Source: Pseudomonas sp. B21-040 (lineage in GTDB: Bacteria; Pseudomonadota; Gammaproteobacteria; Pseudomonadales; Pseudomonadaceae). Taken from it: DNA of 64,000 nt. This document shows positions 37,309 to 45,391 of the stretch, piece by piece. How positions within the stretch are numbered: position 1 is the stretch's first letter; every line of letters begins with the position of its first letter. Position numbers and translations under genes: made by a program. Below the pieces are notes generated by a model. The model searched no databases and was not told the DNA's origin. It saw nothing but the letters and a program-made list of their open reading frames with translations. The stretch covers positions 2,535,501 through 2,599,500 of the forward strand of contig NZ_CP087176.1 of NCBI RefSeq assembly GCF_024748695.1, read 5' to 3'.

Positions 37309-37995
37309 CTATATCTCGTTGAGTACGCTCTGTACCGCACTAACCGCTCTATCAAGCACAGCTTCCTCACAGAGGTCGGTCGTATCGATCCTCACACAAT
37401 TTGCCATTCCACATTGCTCATAGCTGGATCGAACCCTATTTTGATACGCAATGAAACTTTTTAGGCGGTCTTCATTACCGCCATCATAGGCGCCGCTCTC
37501 ACTAAGGCGGAAAGCACCCTTTCTTTGTGCTGCGAGTGCGGGGTCAACATCCAGGAAAATGATGGCGTCCGGTTTTCTAATTGTTGAGAATGTTGTTAAA
37601 GCTTCTTCAGCTAAGTTTTTATCTTTAAGTAAAAAGCGTGCTAAGTATTTATAATACCAACCATCAGCGATGCAACTAATGCCGGAGCTTATTAGCGGTC
37701 TGATGGCGGCATAGTCTGTGGCATGAAACCAGGCGGATATTAAACTTATCCAATGACTATCACCCAATTGGTCCAGAGGGGCGTTATCCGGATAATCCCA
37801 AAGAACTTCACGTAGACGAGACATGTGAAACTCTGTATAGCCTGATGATACCGGTGGTCGGTTTTTATCTATATAGTCGATTTTTGAGTGGGATTCAAAA
37901 ACTCTGTCAAAAGTTGCTCTCGCTATAGTTGATTTTCCTGCTCCGTCAGTGCCTTCGAATGCGATAAATATTGGTTGGCCAGATGAACCGCTCAT
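37309..37995 (-). CDS. Thymidylate kinase-like P-loop kinase
   Basis: 228 residues, near the length of bacterial dTMP kinase. Walker A is FIAFEGTDGAGKST, and the strand AIIFLDVDPALAAQRKG matches the Tmk region preceding the lid. The usual DR(Y/F) element is replaced by IADGWYYKYLAR, so the substrate may not be dTMP. The ATG overlaps the stop of the radical SAM gene as ATGA, so it is translationally coupled to it. It is the last gene of the island operon. A chromosomal tmk is expected elsewhere, so this is probably a pathway-specific kinase. Confidence 0.8.
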   Translation of the reverse strand: MSGSSGQPIFIAFEGTDGAGKSTIARATFDRVFESHSKIDYIDKNRPPVSSGYTEFHMSRLREVLWDYPDNAPLDQLGDSHWISLISAWFHATDYAAIRPLISSGISCIADGWYYKYLARFLLKDKNLAEEALTTFSTIRKPDAIIFLDVDPALAAQRKGAFRLSESGAYDGGNEDRLKSFIAYQNRVRSSYEQCGMANCVRIDTTDLCEEAVLDRAVSAVQSVLNEI

Positions 37996-39128
37996 GCAAA
38001 TCCCCCTAAGTAGGCTTCAGTATCTAAAGAGTTTCTGCCACTACCTTCGATTAATGGTTGAAATCCTTCTCTGTGATATATATCCGACATTGTTTTCCCA
38101 ACCTTCTTCAGGAAGTCTATTGATGGACGCTGTCGGTTAGAGTATTGAGAGCCTGCGTCAGGGTGAAATACTGCTACAGCAGGTACCACTCCCATCTCCC
38201 CAAAAAACTCAATGCCCTCAATGATTGACTCCAGCGGTTCCATCCCTGCGACAAATCCTGCATATACATTGCCACGACCTAGAACTTCGACAGCCGCTTC
38301 AAAAGCGGATAAAAATAGTTCGCGAGTGTAATCTCGAGATTTTCCAGGGCAAACTTCATTGAATAAAATTGGATTGAATACTTCTATGCTCATCGACATA
38401 TTGTTGCCATTTTTTTTAAAGCGATCAAAAAGGCGAAAATCCTTAGGAGGCATAGAAATCAAGTGGTAGTCCAAGGTGCTCTGAAGGTTGTATTCTTTTA
38501 CTCGCTCCAGTAAATCCAAGTGTATTGAGTACCCTTTGTCATAGTTTGGAATCGTTCCACCGTTTAATAGGACCCTTTTATATCGTCCGTGCTCTTCTTT
38601 GATTGCGGTAGCTACAGCTTCACCAGCGATATCACCTTTTATTCGCATTTTATGGTCTGATAATGATTCTCTTGCTGATCCCATGGAGCAAAACTTGCAT
38701 TCACTACCGGTGTTAAAGTAATAACAGTGGCCCGGGGAAAAGATTCCGAGGGTCGAATTTCCGTATACGGTTATATGTTTTTCAAATAATTCGCTATTGC
38801 TGAGGTGCATTCCATAAGATTTAGGTCTCTTGGGGAATGTAATTTTAATAGTGTTATCTCCAAGCTTTAGGACAGGAATTTGTTCTTCTAAGGAGATCCG
38901 GTAGTTCGAGTCTGGATTATAATTTGCAGCACAAATAATCTGTCCGCCTAAAATTATCTCTTGCGGAGTGCGAGTGATCGAGTTGAGAATAATGCTATCT
39001 CCTGTCCCGTAAGCTCGCCTCTTTTCAATATGCTCCGTTCGGGATTGGAAATCCTCTAAGAACTCTTCAGAAAAATTAACTCCATTGCACAATAGTTCAA
39101 GTTTCAATCTCACAGTTTCGGATAGCAT
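37992..39128 (-). CDS. Radical SAM enzyme with C-x8-C-x2-C cluster motif
   Basis: 378 residues; GGAG before the ATG. The cluster region is GHCYYFNTGSECKFCSMG, spacing C-x8-C-x2-C instead of the canonical C-x3-C-x2-C; the alternative is that only the last two cysteines of this stretch are cluster ligands with another partner. VLLNGGTIPN resembles the GGE-like SAM-binding motif. MSMSIEVFNPILFNEVCPGK and YAGFVAGMEPLESIIEGIEF follow the barrel pattern of biotin-synthase-like radical SAM proteins. No B12-binding domain is seen. The reaction is unknown; it is the most likely chemistry-defining enzyme of the island. Confidence 0.85.
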   Translation of the reverse strand: MLSETVRLKLELLCNGVNFSEEFLEDFQSRTEHIEKRRAYGTGDSIILNSITRTPQEIILGGQIICAANYNPDSNYRISLEEQIPVLKLGDNTIKITFPKRPKSYGMHLSNSELFEKHITVYGNSTLGIFSPGHCYYFNTGSECKFCSMGSARESLSDHKMRIKGDIAGEAVATAIKEEHGRYKRVLLNGGTIPNYDKGYSIHLDLLERVKEYNLQSTLDYHLISMPPKDFRLFDRFKKNGNNMSMSIEVFNPILFNEVCPGKSRDYTRELFLSAFEAAVEVLGRGNVYAGFVAGMEPLESIIEGIEFFGEMGVVPAVAVFHPDAGSQYSNRQRPSIDFLKKVGKTMSDIYHREGFQPLIEGSGRNSLDTEAYLGGFA

Positions 39129-39156
39129 GGTTTTCTCCAGTTAAGTTAAACGTACA

Positions 39157-39993
39157 CTACAAGATAAGTCGTATCAGTTCTGGGGAGGACAAGGCAATCA
39201 CAGTTCCTGAGTCTGACAGGGCTGCCGGTGAGGGAGGCAGGGAGTGTCTAGGGTTTCCTGCTTTATCGAATAGAGCACCTCCCGCTTCTCTTAAAATCAA
39301 CTCTGCTGCGGCAATATCACAACTACGCTCATGTCCTGGTGTATCGATATCAATAAAGGCGTCAAGTACCCCGGCGGCGATGAGACATATTTCTAGTGAG
39401 GAGCATGAGTAAATGCGAATTTTTCTAGCTGACCATATAAGCTTTTGAATTGTGTTTTTTGCTCTATCTTCTTTTGGGCGATGGAAGGATATGTGCATGT
39501 CTTCTATACGGTTGACGTTGCGGGCATAAAGTCTTTTCAATATGATCGGCGACTGAAGGTAGGATCCCTCGCCCAATGCAGCGGTATAGACCAAATCTCT
39601 TGATAGATCATAAATCCAGCCAAATATATACGCATCTTGGTGGTAAAGAGCCACGCTTGATGTATACGCTGGAAATCCTAAAACTGCGTTGTGTGTTCCA
39701 TCTAGAGGGTCTATAAGTAGGTAGAAATTTTCATTTTCGCCAAAAGTAGTTGCTGAAGTGCTTTCTTCGGAATAAATTGTTATTCGAAAACTTATATTGG
39801 AGAGGCAGTCATATAATATTCTCTGACAATCTAAGTCATGCTGTGTCTGTGAGTCGTTCCAGTGTTTTGTATTTGTGGTGACAACGGGCAAGCCGGCCAG
39901 AGTTCCCGCCCAGTAACGGCGCAGTTGTTTTCTCGCTTCGTAAAGGCATTCCTCAATTTCGGCAATATACTGATGCTTGAATAATGGTCTCAT
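39157..39993 (-). CDS. Inositol monophosphatase-family phosphatase
   Basis: 278 residues from ATG 39993, which overlaps the preceding stop as ATGA; a longer frame (40053) would run further into the upstream gene. Metal-binding motifs of the IMPase/FBPase/CysQ superfamily are complete: IYSEES (Glu), LLIDPLDGTHNAVLG (DPxDGT) and SCDIAAAELILREAGG (CD-xAA in place of WDxAA). It should remove phosphate from a sugar phosphate, nucleotide or PAP-like compound using Mg2+. Within the operon it may act on an intermediate made by the neighbouring kinase or phosphoribosyltransferase-like enzyme (inference). Confidence 0.88.
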   Translation of the reverse strand: MRPLFKHQYIAEIEECLYEARKQLRRYWAGTLAGLPVVTTNTKHWNDSQTQHDLDCQRILYDCLSNISFRITIYSEESTSATTFGENENFYLLIDPLDGTHNAVLGFPAYTSSVALYHQDAYIFGWIYDLSRDLVYTAALGEGSYLQSPIILKRLYARNVNRIEDMHISFHRPKEDRAKNTIQKLIWSARKIRIYSCSSLEICLIAAGVLDAFIDIDTPGHERSCDIAAAELILREAGGALFDKAGNPRHSLPPSPAALSDSGTVIALSSPELIRLIL

Positions 39994-41048
39994 GTCGATT
40001 CTTCCATTATCAATTGTATATGCCACAGGTTCCTGTTTAATCTCGGAGCACAAGACTTTACTTCAAATAGTTTTCCGGCGTAAACGGCGTAATCCGCGCT
40101 CATGAAGGCACTGAAGGATTTAGGGAATAGCGCTACAGTTTTAACCTCAATATGATAGCCAAGTTTTTTCCTGATTGTGTTTGCTGCCTGCTTGAGGCTT
40201 CCTCCGGTATAGGCTTTGTCTATAATGAGCCATGGTTCGTTCGATGATGTTAGAGGAGGGAAAATATCTTGGAAAGCATTAGTTCGGCTCAATAGGCTAG
40301 AGTCATTTTGCCGATGAACCTCCGAGAAAAAAATATTGGAATCTCCGGTTGCTGCCAAGTAGCCAAGCGCAATCGGTAAACCTGCCGAGAGTAAAAAAAG
40401 TTTATTTGTTGATATTTTTTCGATTTGCGACCAGATAGTATGGTCTTCGTAAATATACCTGGTGTTGAGCACGGAACAGCTATCCCAATGGTCGTGTGAT
40501 ATGTACTTACTATAAAAAGCACAAAATCTATTGTGGAATTCTAAGGTTTCGTTGCTTGTGTTTATAAGTGGCCGATTTTTAGTAATGCCGCGGGTGGTTT
40601 TGTTTATAAGGGCTGGTGGCACGTCTCGACGAGTGCGCGTAAATGCTTCGTTAACAAGCTTGTTTTTTAAGATTCTAAGTTGCGTTTTTGATGGGCCAGA
40701 AATTGCTATTTCTGGTGATAGGCCGTCGCCATTGATTCTACATGCCTCTGTGGCCGAAATTTTTCTTGTGCTTAAATTTAAGTAGTCCCATATGCGCACG
40801 ATTTCCTGACCAGACATGCCGTTATAAATGGGGTCGAGGTTGCTTAAATCGCAAATCATTTCTTCAGGGTGTCGAAGTTCGAACGACGCTCTTTGAAGAT
40901 GACAACCATTGAGTATGGCGTTGCGATAAGTGTAATAATCGTTTGTTTGTACGCCACTTAATGTTCGCCAGCCATGATGCTCACTGATTATTGTGATGGA
41001 GTTTGTACGCTGGTTTAGGGAATGCAGTGCGGGATTTTCCTGGTGCAT
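39990..41048 (-). CDS. Phosphoribosyltransferase-like protein
   Basis: 352 residues; GAGGAG before the ATG. The only clear motif is PWLIIDKAYTGGSLKQAANTIR near residue 280, corresponding to the PRPP-binding loop of type I phosphoribosyltransferases (hydrophobic strand, acidic residue, TGG). The upstream LFLLSAGLPIALGYLAATG could be the matching nucleotide-loop strand. The N-terminal 200 residues are unfamiliar. Overlaps the IMPase gene as ATGA. The function, if PRTase, would be joining a base or acceptor to a phosphoribosyl unit. Confidence 0.65.
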   Translation of the reverse strand: MHQENPALHSLNQRTNSITIISEHHGWRTLSGVQTNDYYTYRNAILNGCHLQRASFELRHPEEMICDLSNLDPIYNGMSGQEIVRIWDYLNLSTRKISATEACRINGDGLSPEIAISGPSKTQLRILKNKLVNEAFTRTRRDVPPALINKTTRGITKNRPLINTSNETLEFHNRFCAFYSKYISHDHWDSCSVLNTRYIYEDHTIWSQIEKISTNKLFLLSAGLPIALGYLAATGDSNIFFSEVHRQNDSSLLSRTNAFQDIFPPLTSSNEPWLIIDKAYTGGSLKQAANTIRKKLGYHIEVKTVALFPKSFSAFMSADYAVYAGKLFEVKSCAPRLNRNLWHIQLIMEEST

Positions 41049-41087
41049 GGTTAACTCCTCTCAGCAGTGGAAGAATAGACAGTTAGT

Positions 41088-42425
41088 CTAAAAAATGTAT
41101 TTAGTGTCTTGTCTTAACTCCTGATTAACTGGCTGTCCGCTATTTTTTAAAACGCTACGTAACCGCCAGAGCAGAAGCAGCATCAGGCAAAATGAACAAA
41201 AAACTAGCGCTACAAATAGGGAGTGCACGCTATAGTCGTAAAGTGATAGCAGTCCGATTGAAATTATTAGTCCAAGAACATTGAGTGAAAATATAGTTAG
41301 CAGCGTAGGGATCCAAAAATCGTTCATGCTTCTCAAAGTCATTCGAGTTACGACATAAACGTATTCAAATATTAAGAATGGGATCGCGATGAAAATGTTT
41401 TCCTCAATCAATCGTCTGGTTGGCGCATCGTTTGTGTAAATTGCTGATATGTCTTCTTTTAAGAAAAAGCATGCTAGTAAAAATGGAGTCAATATTAATA
41501 GTCCGAGCTTTAGTCCCTCAGAATAGGTCGCTCTCAACAGTCGGAACTCTCGTAGACCATAGTGCCGCGCGGCTACAATTCCCGTTGCGTTTCCCACTCC
41601 TATTGAGATCATATATACGATACTTAAAAAATGAAGCGATGCCTGATATGCCGATACGCTCGTGTCGCCTATGGTTTTTGAAATAAGAGAGAACATGAAA
41701 TATAAAAAGCTTTCGCCTCCAAAGCAAATTGCCATCGGTAGGCCTTTGATGAAGTAATTCACATATATGGTTTTTGCGATATGTTGTGAGTGTCTAAATT
41801 TTGAAATGTGTTGATGGATTTTTAAATTAAAAAGCAAGATTGCAATGCTAGCGAAAAAGTATCTCAAGCCTGAGTATGTCAGGGCGAAATAAATAATATT
41901 GCTATTCGAGTTTGTCAAAACTAATAGTGTGCAGGCTAAGGCGAGAGTGGCAATGAATGCCCATGTGTATATCAGTTCATATTTGGTTATTTTTATTGCG
42001 TTGAAAAAGTTAAAGATAACTATCTGTGCGTATATGGCGGGAAGTGAAAGGGATAGTGCTAGTAAGGCTTTAATGCCTTCGAGTTCCCCGTTGTCTGTAA
42101 GTGATCTCGATGCGACGATGCCAAGCAAAACTATAGCGAAAACGATAATTACCCCTAAGAATATTGCTATTCTAAATGAGGTAATTAATTCGATTTCAAT
42201 TTCGTCCGTATTTAGATTAGTCGATCTAGCTATTGTTACCAGCGAACCTGAGAAAAATCCGATTGCTACCACGGTTAGAAAAGAAATCAGCGCCCATGCG
42301 AGTGATGCATGACTAAGTGAATTAACTATGTAATGTCCAATGAACGAAAAATAAAGTAGTGAGGCAATCATCTCTCCTATTCTGGAAGATATCAGCGGGA
42401 TGGCTATCCGGGTAATTTCCATATC
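41088..42425 (-). CDS. MATE-type multidrug/metabolite exporter
   Basis: About 445 residues from ATG 42425, where CAGGGG lies 8 bases upstream and TM1 begins directly (MEITRIAIPLISSRIGEMI); the open frame extends to GTG 42515 overlapping the preceding gene. Twelve hydrophobic segments are visible, with the MATE-like repeats FFSGSLVTIARS, GVGNATGIVAARHYG and FEYVYVVTRMTLRSMNDFW. As the only transporter in the island it probably exports the pathway product. Confidence 0.85.
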   Translation of the reverse strand, partial: DMEITRIAIPLISSRIGEMIASLLYFSFIGHYIVNSLSHASLAWALISFLTVVAIGFFSGSLVTIARSTNLNTDEIEIELITSFRIAIFLGVIIVFAIVLLGIVASRSLTDNGELEGIKALLALSLSLPAIYAQIVIFNFFNAIKITKYELIYTWAFIATLALACTLLVLTNSNSNIIYFALTYSGLRYFFASIAILLFNLKIHQHISKFRHSQHIAKTIYVNYFIKGLPMAICFGGESFLYFMFSLISKTIGDTSVSAYQASLHFLSIVYMISIGVGNATGIVAARHYGLREFRLLRATYSEGLKLGLLILTPFLLACFFLKEDISAIYTNDAPTRRLIEENIFIAIPFLIFEYVYVVTRMTLRSMNDFWIPTLLTIFSLNVLGLIISIGLLSLYDYSVHSLFVALVFCSFCLMLLLLWRLRSVLKNSGQPVNQELRQDTKYIF

Positions 42426-42505
42426 TGGCAGCCCCTGTTCGTTAAAAAATACAATGAAGGCCTGAAGTGAAATAAAGCCTGTTGCGCTGGAAAAATATAC
42501 TCTCC

Positions 42506-43564
42506 TCAATCCCACTGTTTGAGTAGACTAATCAAAGGTGGAGTACCCTTCGCAGCGAAATATTTTTTCCTGAAAAAGTATTCGCACGTTGATATTTTGT
42601 GTTTGGTTTGTTTTCGTTTGTTGAACTCTTTATCTAGGGCCGAAAGAGATTTTTGTGTTGATGGGTAAACTTTGGACGTTTTTAGAAGTCCTTCAATGGC
42701 TAGAAATACCTGGTCCATGTATATCAGCGTGTCTTCAATATATGATCTGCATTCAGTTTCTGTGATTGCACCTCGTCTGGATAAGGAGAAAAAGCTGGCT
42801 TTTATACTTTCGTATCCGTCCACTCTGAAGATATTTGAATACACCCACTTGTAGTGTTTGTTTGTTGTGCCTGTTAAGTAGGTGAAGCTCATTGTTGTTT
42901 TTAGCATCATGTCCCGGGCTATTTCACAACCCATCCAAAGATTTCCCGACTGCCAGCAACCCTGGATATCTTGAAATGCATAAAATACGGGGAGTTTTTC
43001 ACGATGAGCGACATAGATGTGTTTTTCTACAGGTATCCTGGATTTCAGTTGGGTAAATGTTTCCTCGTTTTCTAATGCGTATCCAATCAATGATCGATGG
43101 ATGACGTTGTTCTCTGTGTTTGACAGCACTGGACCATAGAGAAACCGCTGATCGTCAGAGATCTCATCAAATGCTGTCTCAATTTTGGTAATGATGTTTT
43201 CCAATTCGGAAAATGTTATGTAATCAGCATCAATGTGAATGCTTGTTTCGCCATAAAAATTGGTGGTGTTATGAACTTCTTCGTCTTGAGTTATGTAGTG
43301 GTAATTTATATCTGTAACCAGCGCGTGTTCGGATTTTTTTATGCTGCTTGCTTTAGGTCGTTGTTCGCACAAAATGATGCAGTCGATATCGGAATGAATG
43401 GTACCAATTCCCTCGATCAAAGAGCCTGAGATGACGAGGATGCTAGAGTTCTCTAAAAAAGCCCTTTCTCGTAAATATTTTTTTGGGATTGAAATTTTTC
43501 CATTTAATATAGATATCTCATTTTCTGAAATTTTTGACTGCTCGGTTTTGATTAACGGGATCAT
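42506..43564 (-). CDS. DNA polymerase beta-like nucleotidyltransferase
   Basis: 352 residues; AAGGAG 8 bases before the ATG. Near residue 45 VISGSLIEGIGTIHSDIDCI gives the nucleotidyltransferase signature GS-x10-DxD (here SDID), and a third acidic residue may lie in IHIDADYITF. The C-terminal 200 residues are helical and unfamiliar, resembling the accessory domain of aminoglycoside nucleotidyltransferases in length only. First gene of the island operon. It could tailor the product or give self-resistance by adenylylation; both are inference. Confidence 0.8.
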   Translation of the reverse strand: MIPLIKTEQSKISENEISILNGKISIPKKYLRERAFLENSSILVISGSLIEGIGTIHSDIDCIILCEQRPKASSIKKSEHALVTDINYHYITQDEEVHNTTNFYGETSIHIDADYITFSELENIITKIETAFDEISDDQRFLYGPVLSNTENNVIHRSLIGYALENEETFTQLKSRIPVEKHIYVAHREKLPVFYAFQDIQGCWQSGNLWMGCEIARDMMLKTTMSFTYLTGTTNKHYKWVYSNIFRVDGYESIKASFFSLSRRGAITETECRSYIEDTLIYMDQVFLAIEGLLKTSKVYPSTQKSLSALDKEFNKRKQTKHKISTCEYFFRKKYFAAKGTPPLISLLKQWD

Positions 43565-43898
43565 ATGGGTCGCTCCTTGCGTAAGTGTGAGCAGATATAA
43601 GGTGTGTTGTGGTAAGTGTGAGCATGGTGATTTGAATAGCGTCAGCTGTGTAAGTGTCTTAGTTTAGGGTTGATGGCTTTTTCGTACTAAAACCCTAGTG
43701 TCGATCTTGGCGAGTCGTCAATGTTTGTATAGAAAATCAGAATGGTCTTACGCGTATTGAAGTCCTGGGGTTTAAACAGCGAAAGAAACTTCCTTTTTTG
43801 TTGAGAGATTGTTCCTACAGAGTTGGCGCCCGAGAGCGTGGGGTTGTTCAAGGCAGCAGGCTTTTGATCTTTATCCCTGAAGGCATAAAGAGGTGAAC
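43565..43898. promoter_or_regulatory. Island operon upstream region with three GTAAGTGT repeats
   Basis: GTAAGTGTGAGCA occurs at 43581-43593 and 43612-43624, and a shorter copy GTAAGTGT at 43650-43657; spacings are 31 and 38 bases. They sit just upstream of the first island gene and look like regulator sites. The rest (43680-43898) holds only a weak 72-codon TTG-start frame that I reject. Confidence 0.45.
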
Positions 43899-44125
43899 TG
43901 CTCAAAGACGCGGCGATTGCCGGGATGGGGATTACTTACTTGCCGACGTTTATCGTCGGTGCAGCCTTGAAGGACGGCAGGCTGGTGCCGGTGCTGGACG
44001 CGTTTCGGCCTGAGCCGCTGAGGTTGTCGGCGGTCTATCCGCTGCACCGCCAGAGTTCGCGGCCGGTACAGGCGTTTATCGAGTTTTTGCGTGAGCGGCT
44101 GGATCAGACTGAAGACGGACTCTAA
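43899..44125 (+). pseudogene. 3' fragment of lysR, right island repeat
   Basis: Bases 43899-44105 duplicate 37009-37215 with two mismatches, one changing Gln to Leu. The frame runs LLKDAAIAGMGITYLPTFIV to RLDQTEDGL and stops at 44125. No HTH or start precedes it. It is likely the original 3' end of the lysR gene separated by the island, because the REPIN following it is the normal Pseudomonas downstream context. Confidence 0.88.
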
Positions 44126-44140
44126 GCCTCACACAGTTCC

Positions 44141-44233
44141 CCCTGTAGGAGTGAGCCTGCTCGCGATGGCGGAGTGTCAGACGACATCAATGTTGAATGA
44201 CATATGGCTATCGTGAGCAGGCTCGCTCCTACA
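44141..44233. repeat. REPIN
   Basis: Inverted pair of GTAGGAGTGAGCCTGCTCGCGAT type REPs flanking about 40 bases; same type as 19231-19326. Confidence 0.85.
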
Positions 44234-44265
44234 TTGATGTGTGGATGACCTGGGCTTAGTGGTTA

Positions 44266-45240
44266 TCAGGTCCTTTTGTCATCGCCGTTGACATGAACAC
44301 CGCGGTCATCGCCGACTTCGCCGTTGGCATGAACACCTCGGTCATCACCGACTTCGCCGTTGGCATGAACACCGCGGTCATCACCGACTTCACCATTGGC
44401 GTGTACGCCACGGTCGTCGCCGATTTCGCCATTGGCGTGAACACCATTTTGGTTGTGGGATACTTCACCCGAGCGATGAGCGCCATTTTGGTTGTGGGAC
44501 ACTTCGCCGGAGCGATGAGCGCCATTTTGGTTGTGGGACACTTCGCCGGAGCGATGAGCGCCATTTTGGTTGTGGGACACTTCACCGGAGCGATGAGCGC
44601 CATTTTGGTTGTGGGACACTTCGCCGGAGCGATGAGCGCCATTTTGGTTGTGGGACACTTCACCGGAACGATGAACCCCATGGTCGTCGCCGATTTCACC
44701 GGCACGGTGAACGCCATGATCGTCGCCGATTTCACCGGCACGATGAACGCCATGATCGTCGCCAGGTTCGGCGTGCGTGCCATTGCGCCCGGAGTTGGAG
44801 GAGGCTGTGTTGCCGGCATTACCCGGGCCATGGTCGCTGCCGCTGTGACTGCTGCCGCTGTTGCCGCCGCTGCCACTGCCACTACTGCCGCCACTGCCGC
44901 TTCCACCGTGACCACCGCTGTTGCCACCGCCACCGCCACCACCATTACCGCCGCCACCACCGCCATTACCGCCGCCGCCACCGCCATTACCACCGCCGCC
45001 ACCACCATTGCCGCCGCCACCACCACCATTGCCGCCGCCGCCACCACCATTGCCACCGCCGCCATGACCTCCGCCACCGCCGCCACTACCGCCACCGCCA
45101 CCACCGCCCCCTCCGCCACCACCACCACCATCCTTGGCCTGAGCGGTCGACATGCTGGACAGACTGTCCGGTATCAATACGGTAGACGCCGACAGGACTG
45201 CGCCAATAGCTACTGCAAGTAAAAGCTTGTTGATGTGCAT
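44266..45240 (-). CDS. Secreted glycine-rich, histidine-containing repeat protein
   Basis: 324 residues from ATG 45240 (GGAG 6 bases upstream). A signal peptide (LLLAVAIGAVLSAS... STAQA) is followed by about 100 residues of GGGGGN/GGGGGG repeats, a Ser/Gly/His linker, then 13 tandem units of 12-13 residues: three GDDHGVHR(A/S)GE(I/V), six SHNQNG(A/V)H, and four GDDRGVHANGEV-type. Each unit has a conserved His and acidic residues, which could bind metal ions, including calcium or manganese. No enzyme motif. Its position before gspF/gspG and near mnxG suggests a secreted matrix or metal-binding partner, which is inference. The overlapping opposite-frame ORFs are artefacts of low complexity. Confidence 0.8.
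   Translation of the reverse strand: MHINKLLLAVAIGAVLSASTVLIPDSLSSMSTAQAKDGGGGGGGGGGGGGGSGGGGGGHGGGGNGGGGGGNGGGGGGNGGGGGGNGGGGGGNGGGGGGNGGGGGGGNSGGHGGSGSGGSSGSGSGGNSGSSHSGSDHGPGNAGNTASSNSGRNGTHAEPGDDHGVHRAGEIGDDHGVHRAGEIGDDHGVHRSGEVSHNQNGAHRSGEVSHNQNGAHRSGEVSHNQNGAHRSGEVSHNQNGAHRSGEVSHNQNGAHRSGEVSHNQNGVHANGEIGDDRGVHANGEVGDDRGVHANGEVGDDRGVHANGEVGDDRGVHVNGDDKRT
44284..44770 (-). repeat. Tandem 36- and 39-base repeats
   Basis: Within the glycine-rich gene: six 39-base units (44445-44690) nearly identical to one another, flanked by 36-base units on both sides (four left, three right). Prone to copy-number change. Confidence 0.9.
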
Positions 45241-45272
45241 GTCGTTCTCCGTCTTCTTGTTCAGGGTTGGAA

Positions 45273-45367
45273 CGTTGATGAACAATGCAACGTGCTGCTG
45301 GATTCAGTTAATGAACACCCCAGCGTTCAGATTTATTCAGTTGTATCGTTGATAAAAAATGCAACGT
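45273..45367 (-). promoter_or_regulatory. Two CGTTG-N11-CAACG operators before the Gly-rich gene
   Basis: Sites at 45273-45293 and 45347-45367 share the sequence CGTTGAT-N7-ATGCAACGT with only three differences and are each imperfect palindromes. They start 33 and 107 bases upstream of the Gly-rich gene and fit regulator binding. Confidence 0.5.
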
Positions 45368-45391
45368 ACCGCTCGAACCTGTTGCAGAGGG

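Larger units (their letters stand above)
37236..43898. mobile_element. AT-rich genomic island, six genes, no visible integrase
   Basis: The segment between the two 207-bp repeats differs strongly from its surroundings: A/T-rich third codon positions, frequent ATT/AAA/TTT codons and none of the GC-rich Pseudomonas pattern. All six genes lie on the minus strand and probably form one operon, with an upstream region at the right end. No integrase, transposase or IS terminus is visible. The arrangement equals Campbell-type integration of a circular molecule carrying the lysR end, or site-specific integration restoring the gene end. Confidence 0.8.

Noticed and set aside
37236..43898. Considered a prophage remnant or defence island
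   Set aside because: No phage structural, integrase, nuclease or toxin genes; the enzyme set with a MATE exporter fits small-molecule biosynthesis better.
43687..43905. 72-codon minus-strand frame at the island's right end
   Set aside because: TTG start inside the lysR repeat, no RBS and no recognisable family.
44293..45222. 309-codon plus-strand and 291-codon minus-strand frames over the Gly-rich gene
   Set aside because: Low-complexity shadows of the repeat DNA; only the minus frame from 45240 has a signal peptide and RBS.
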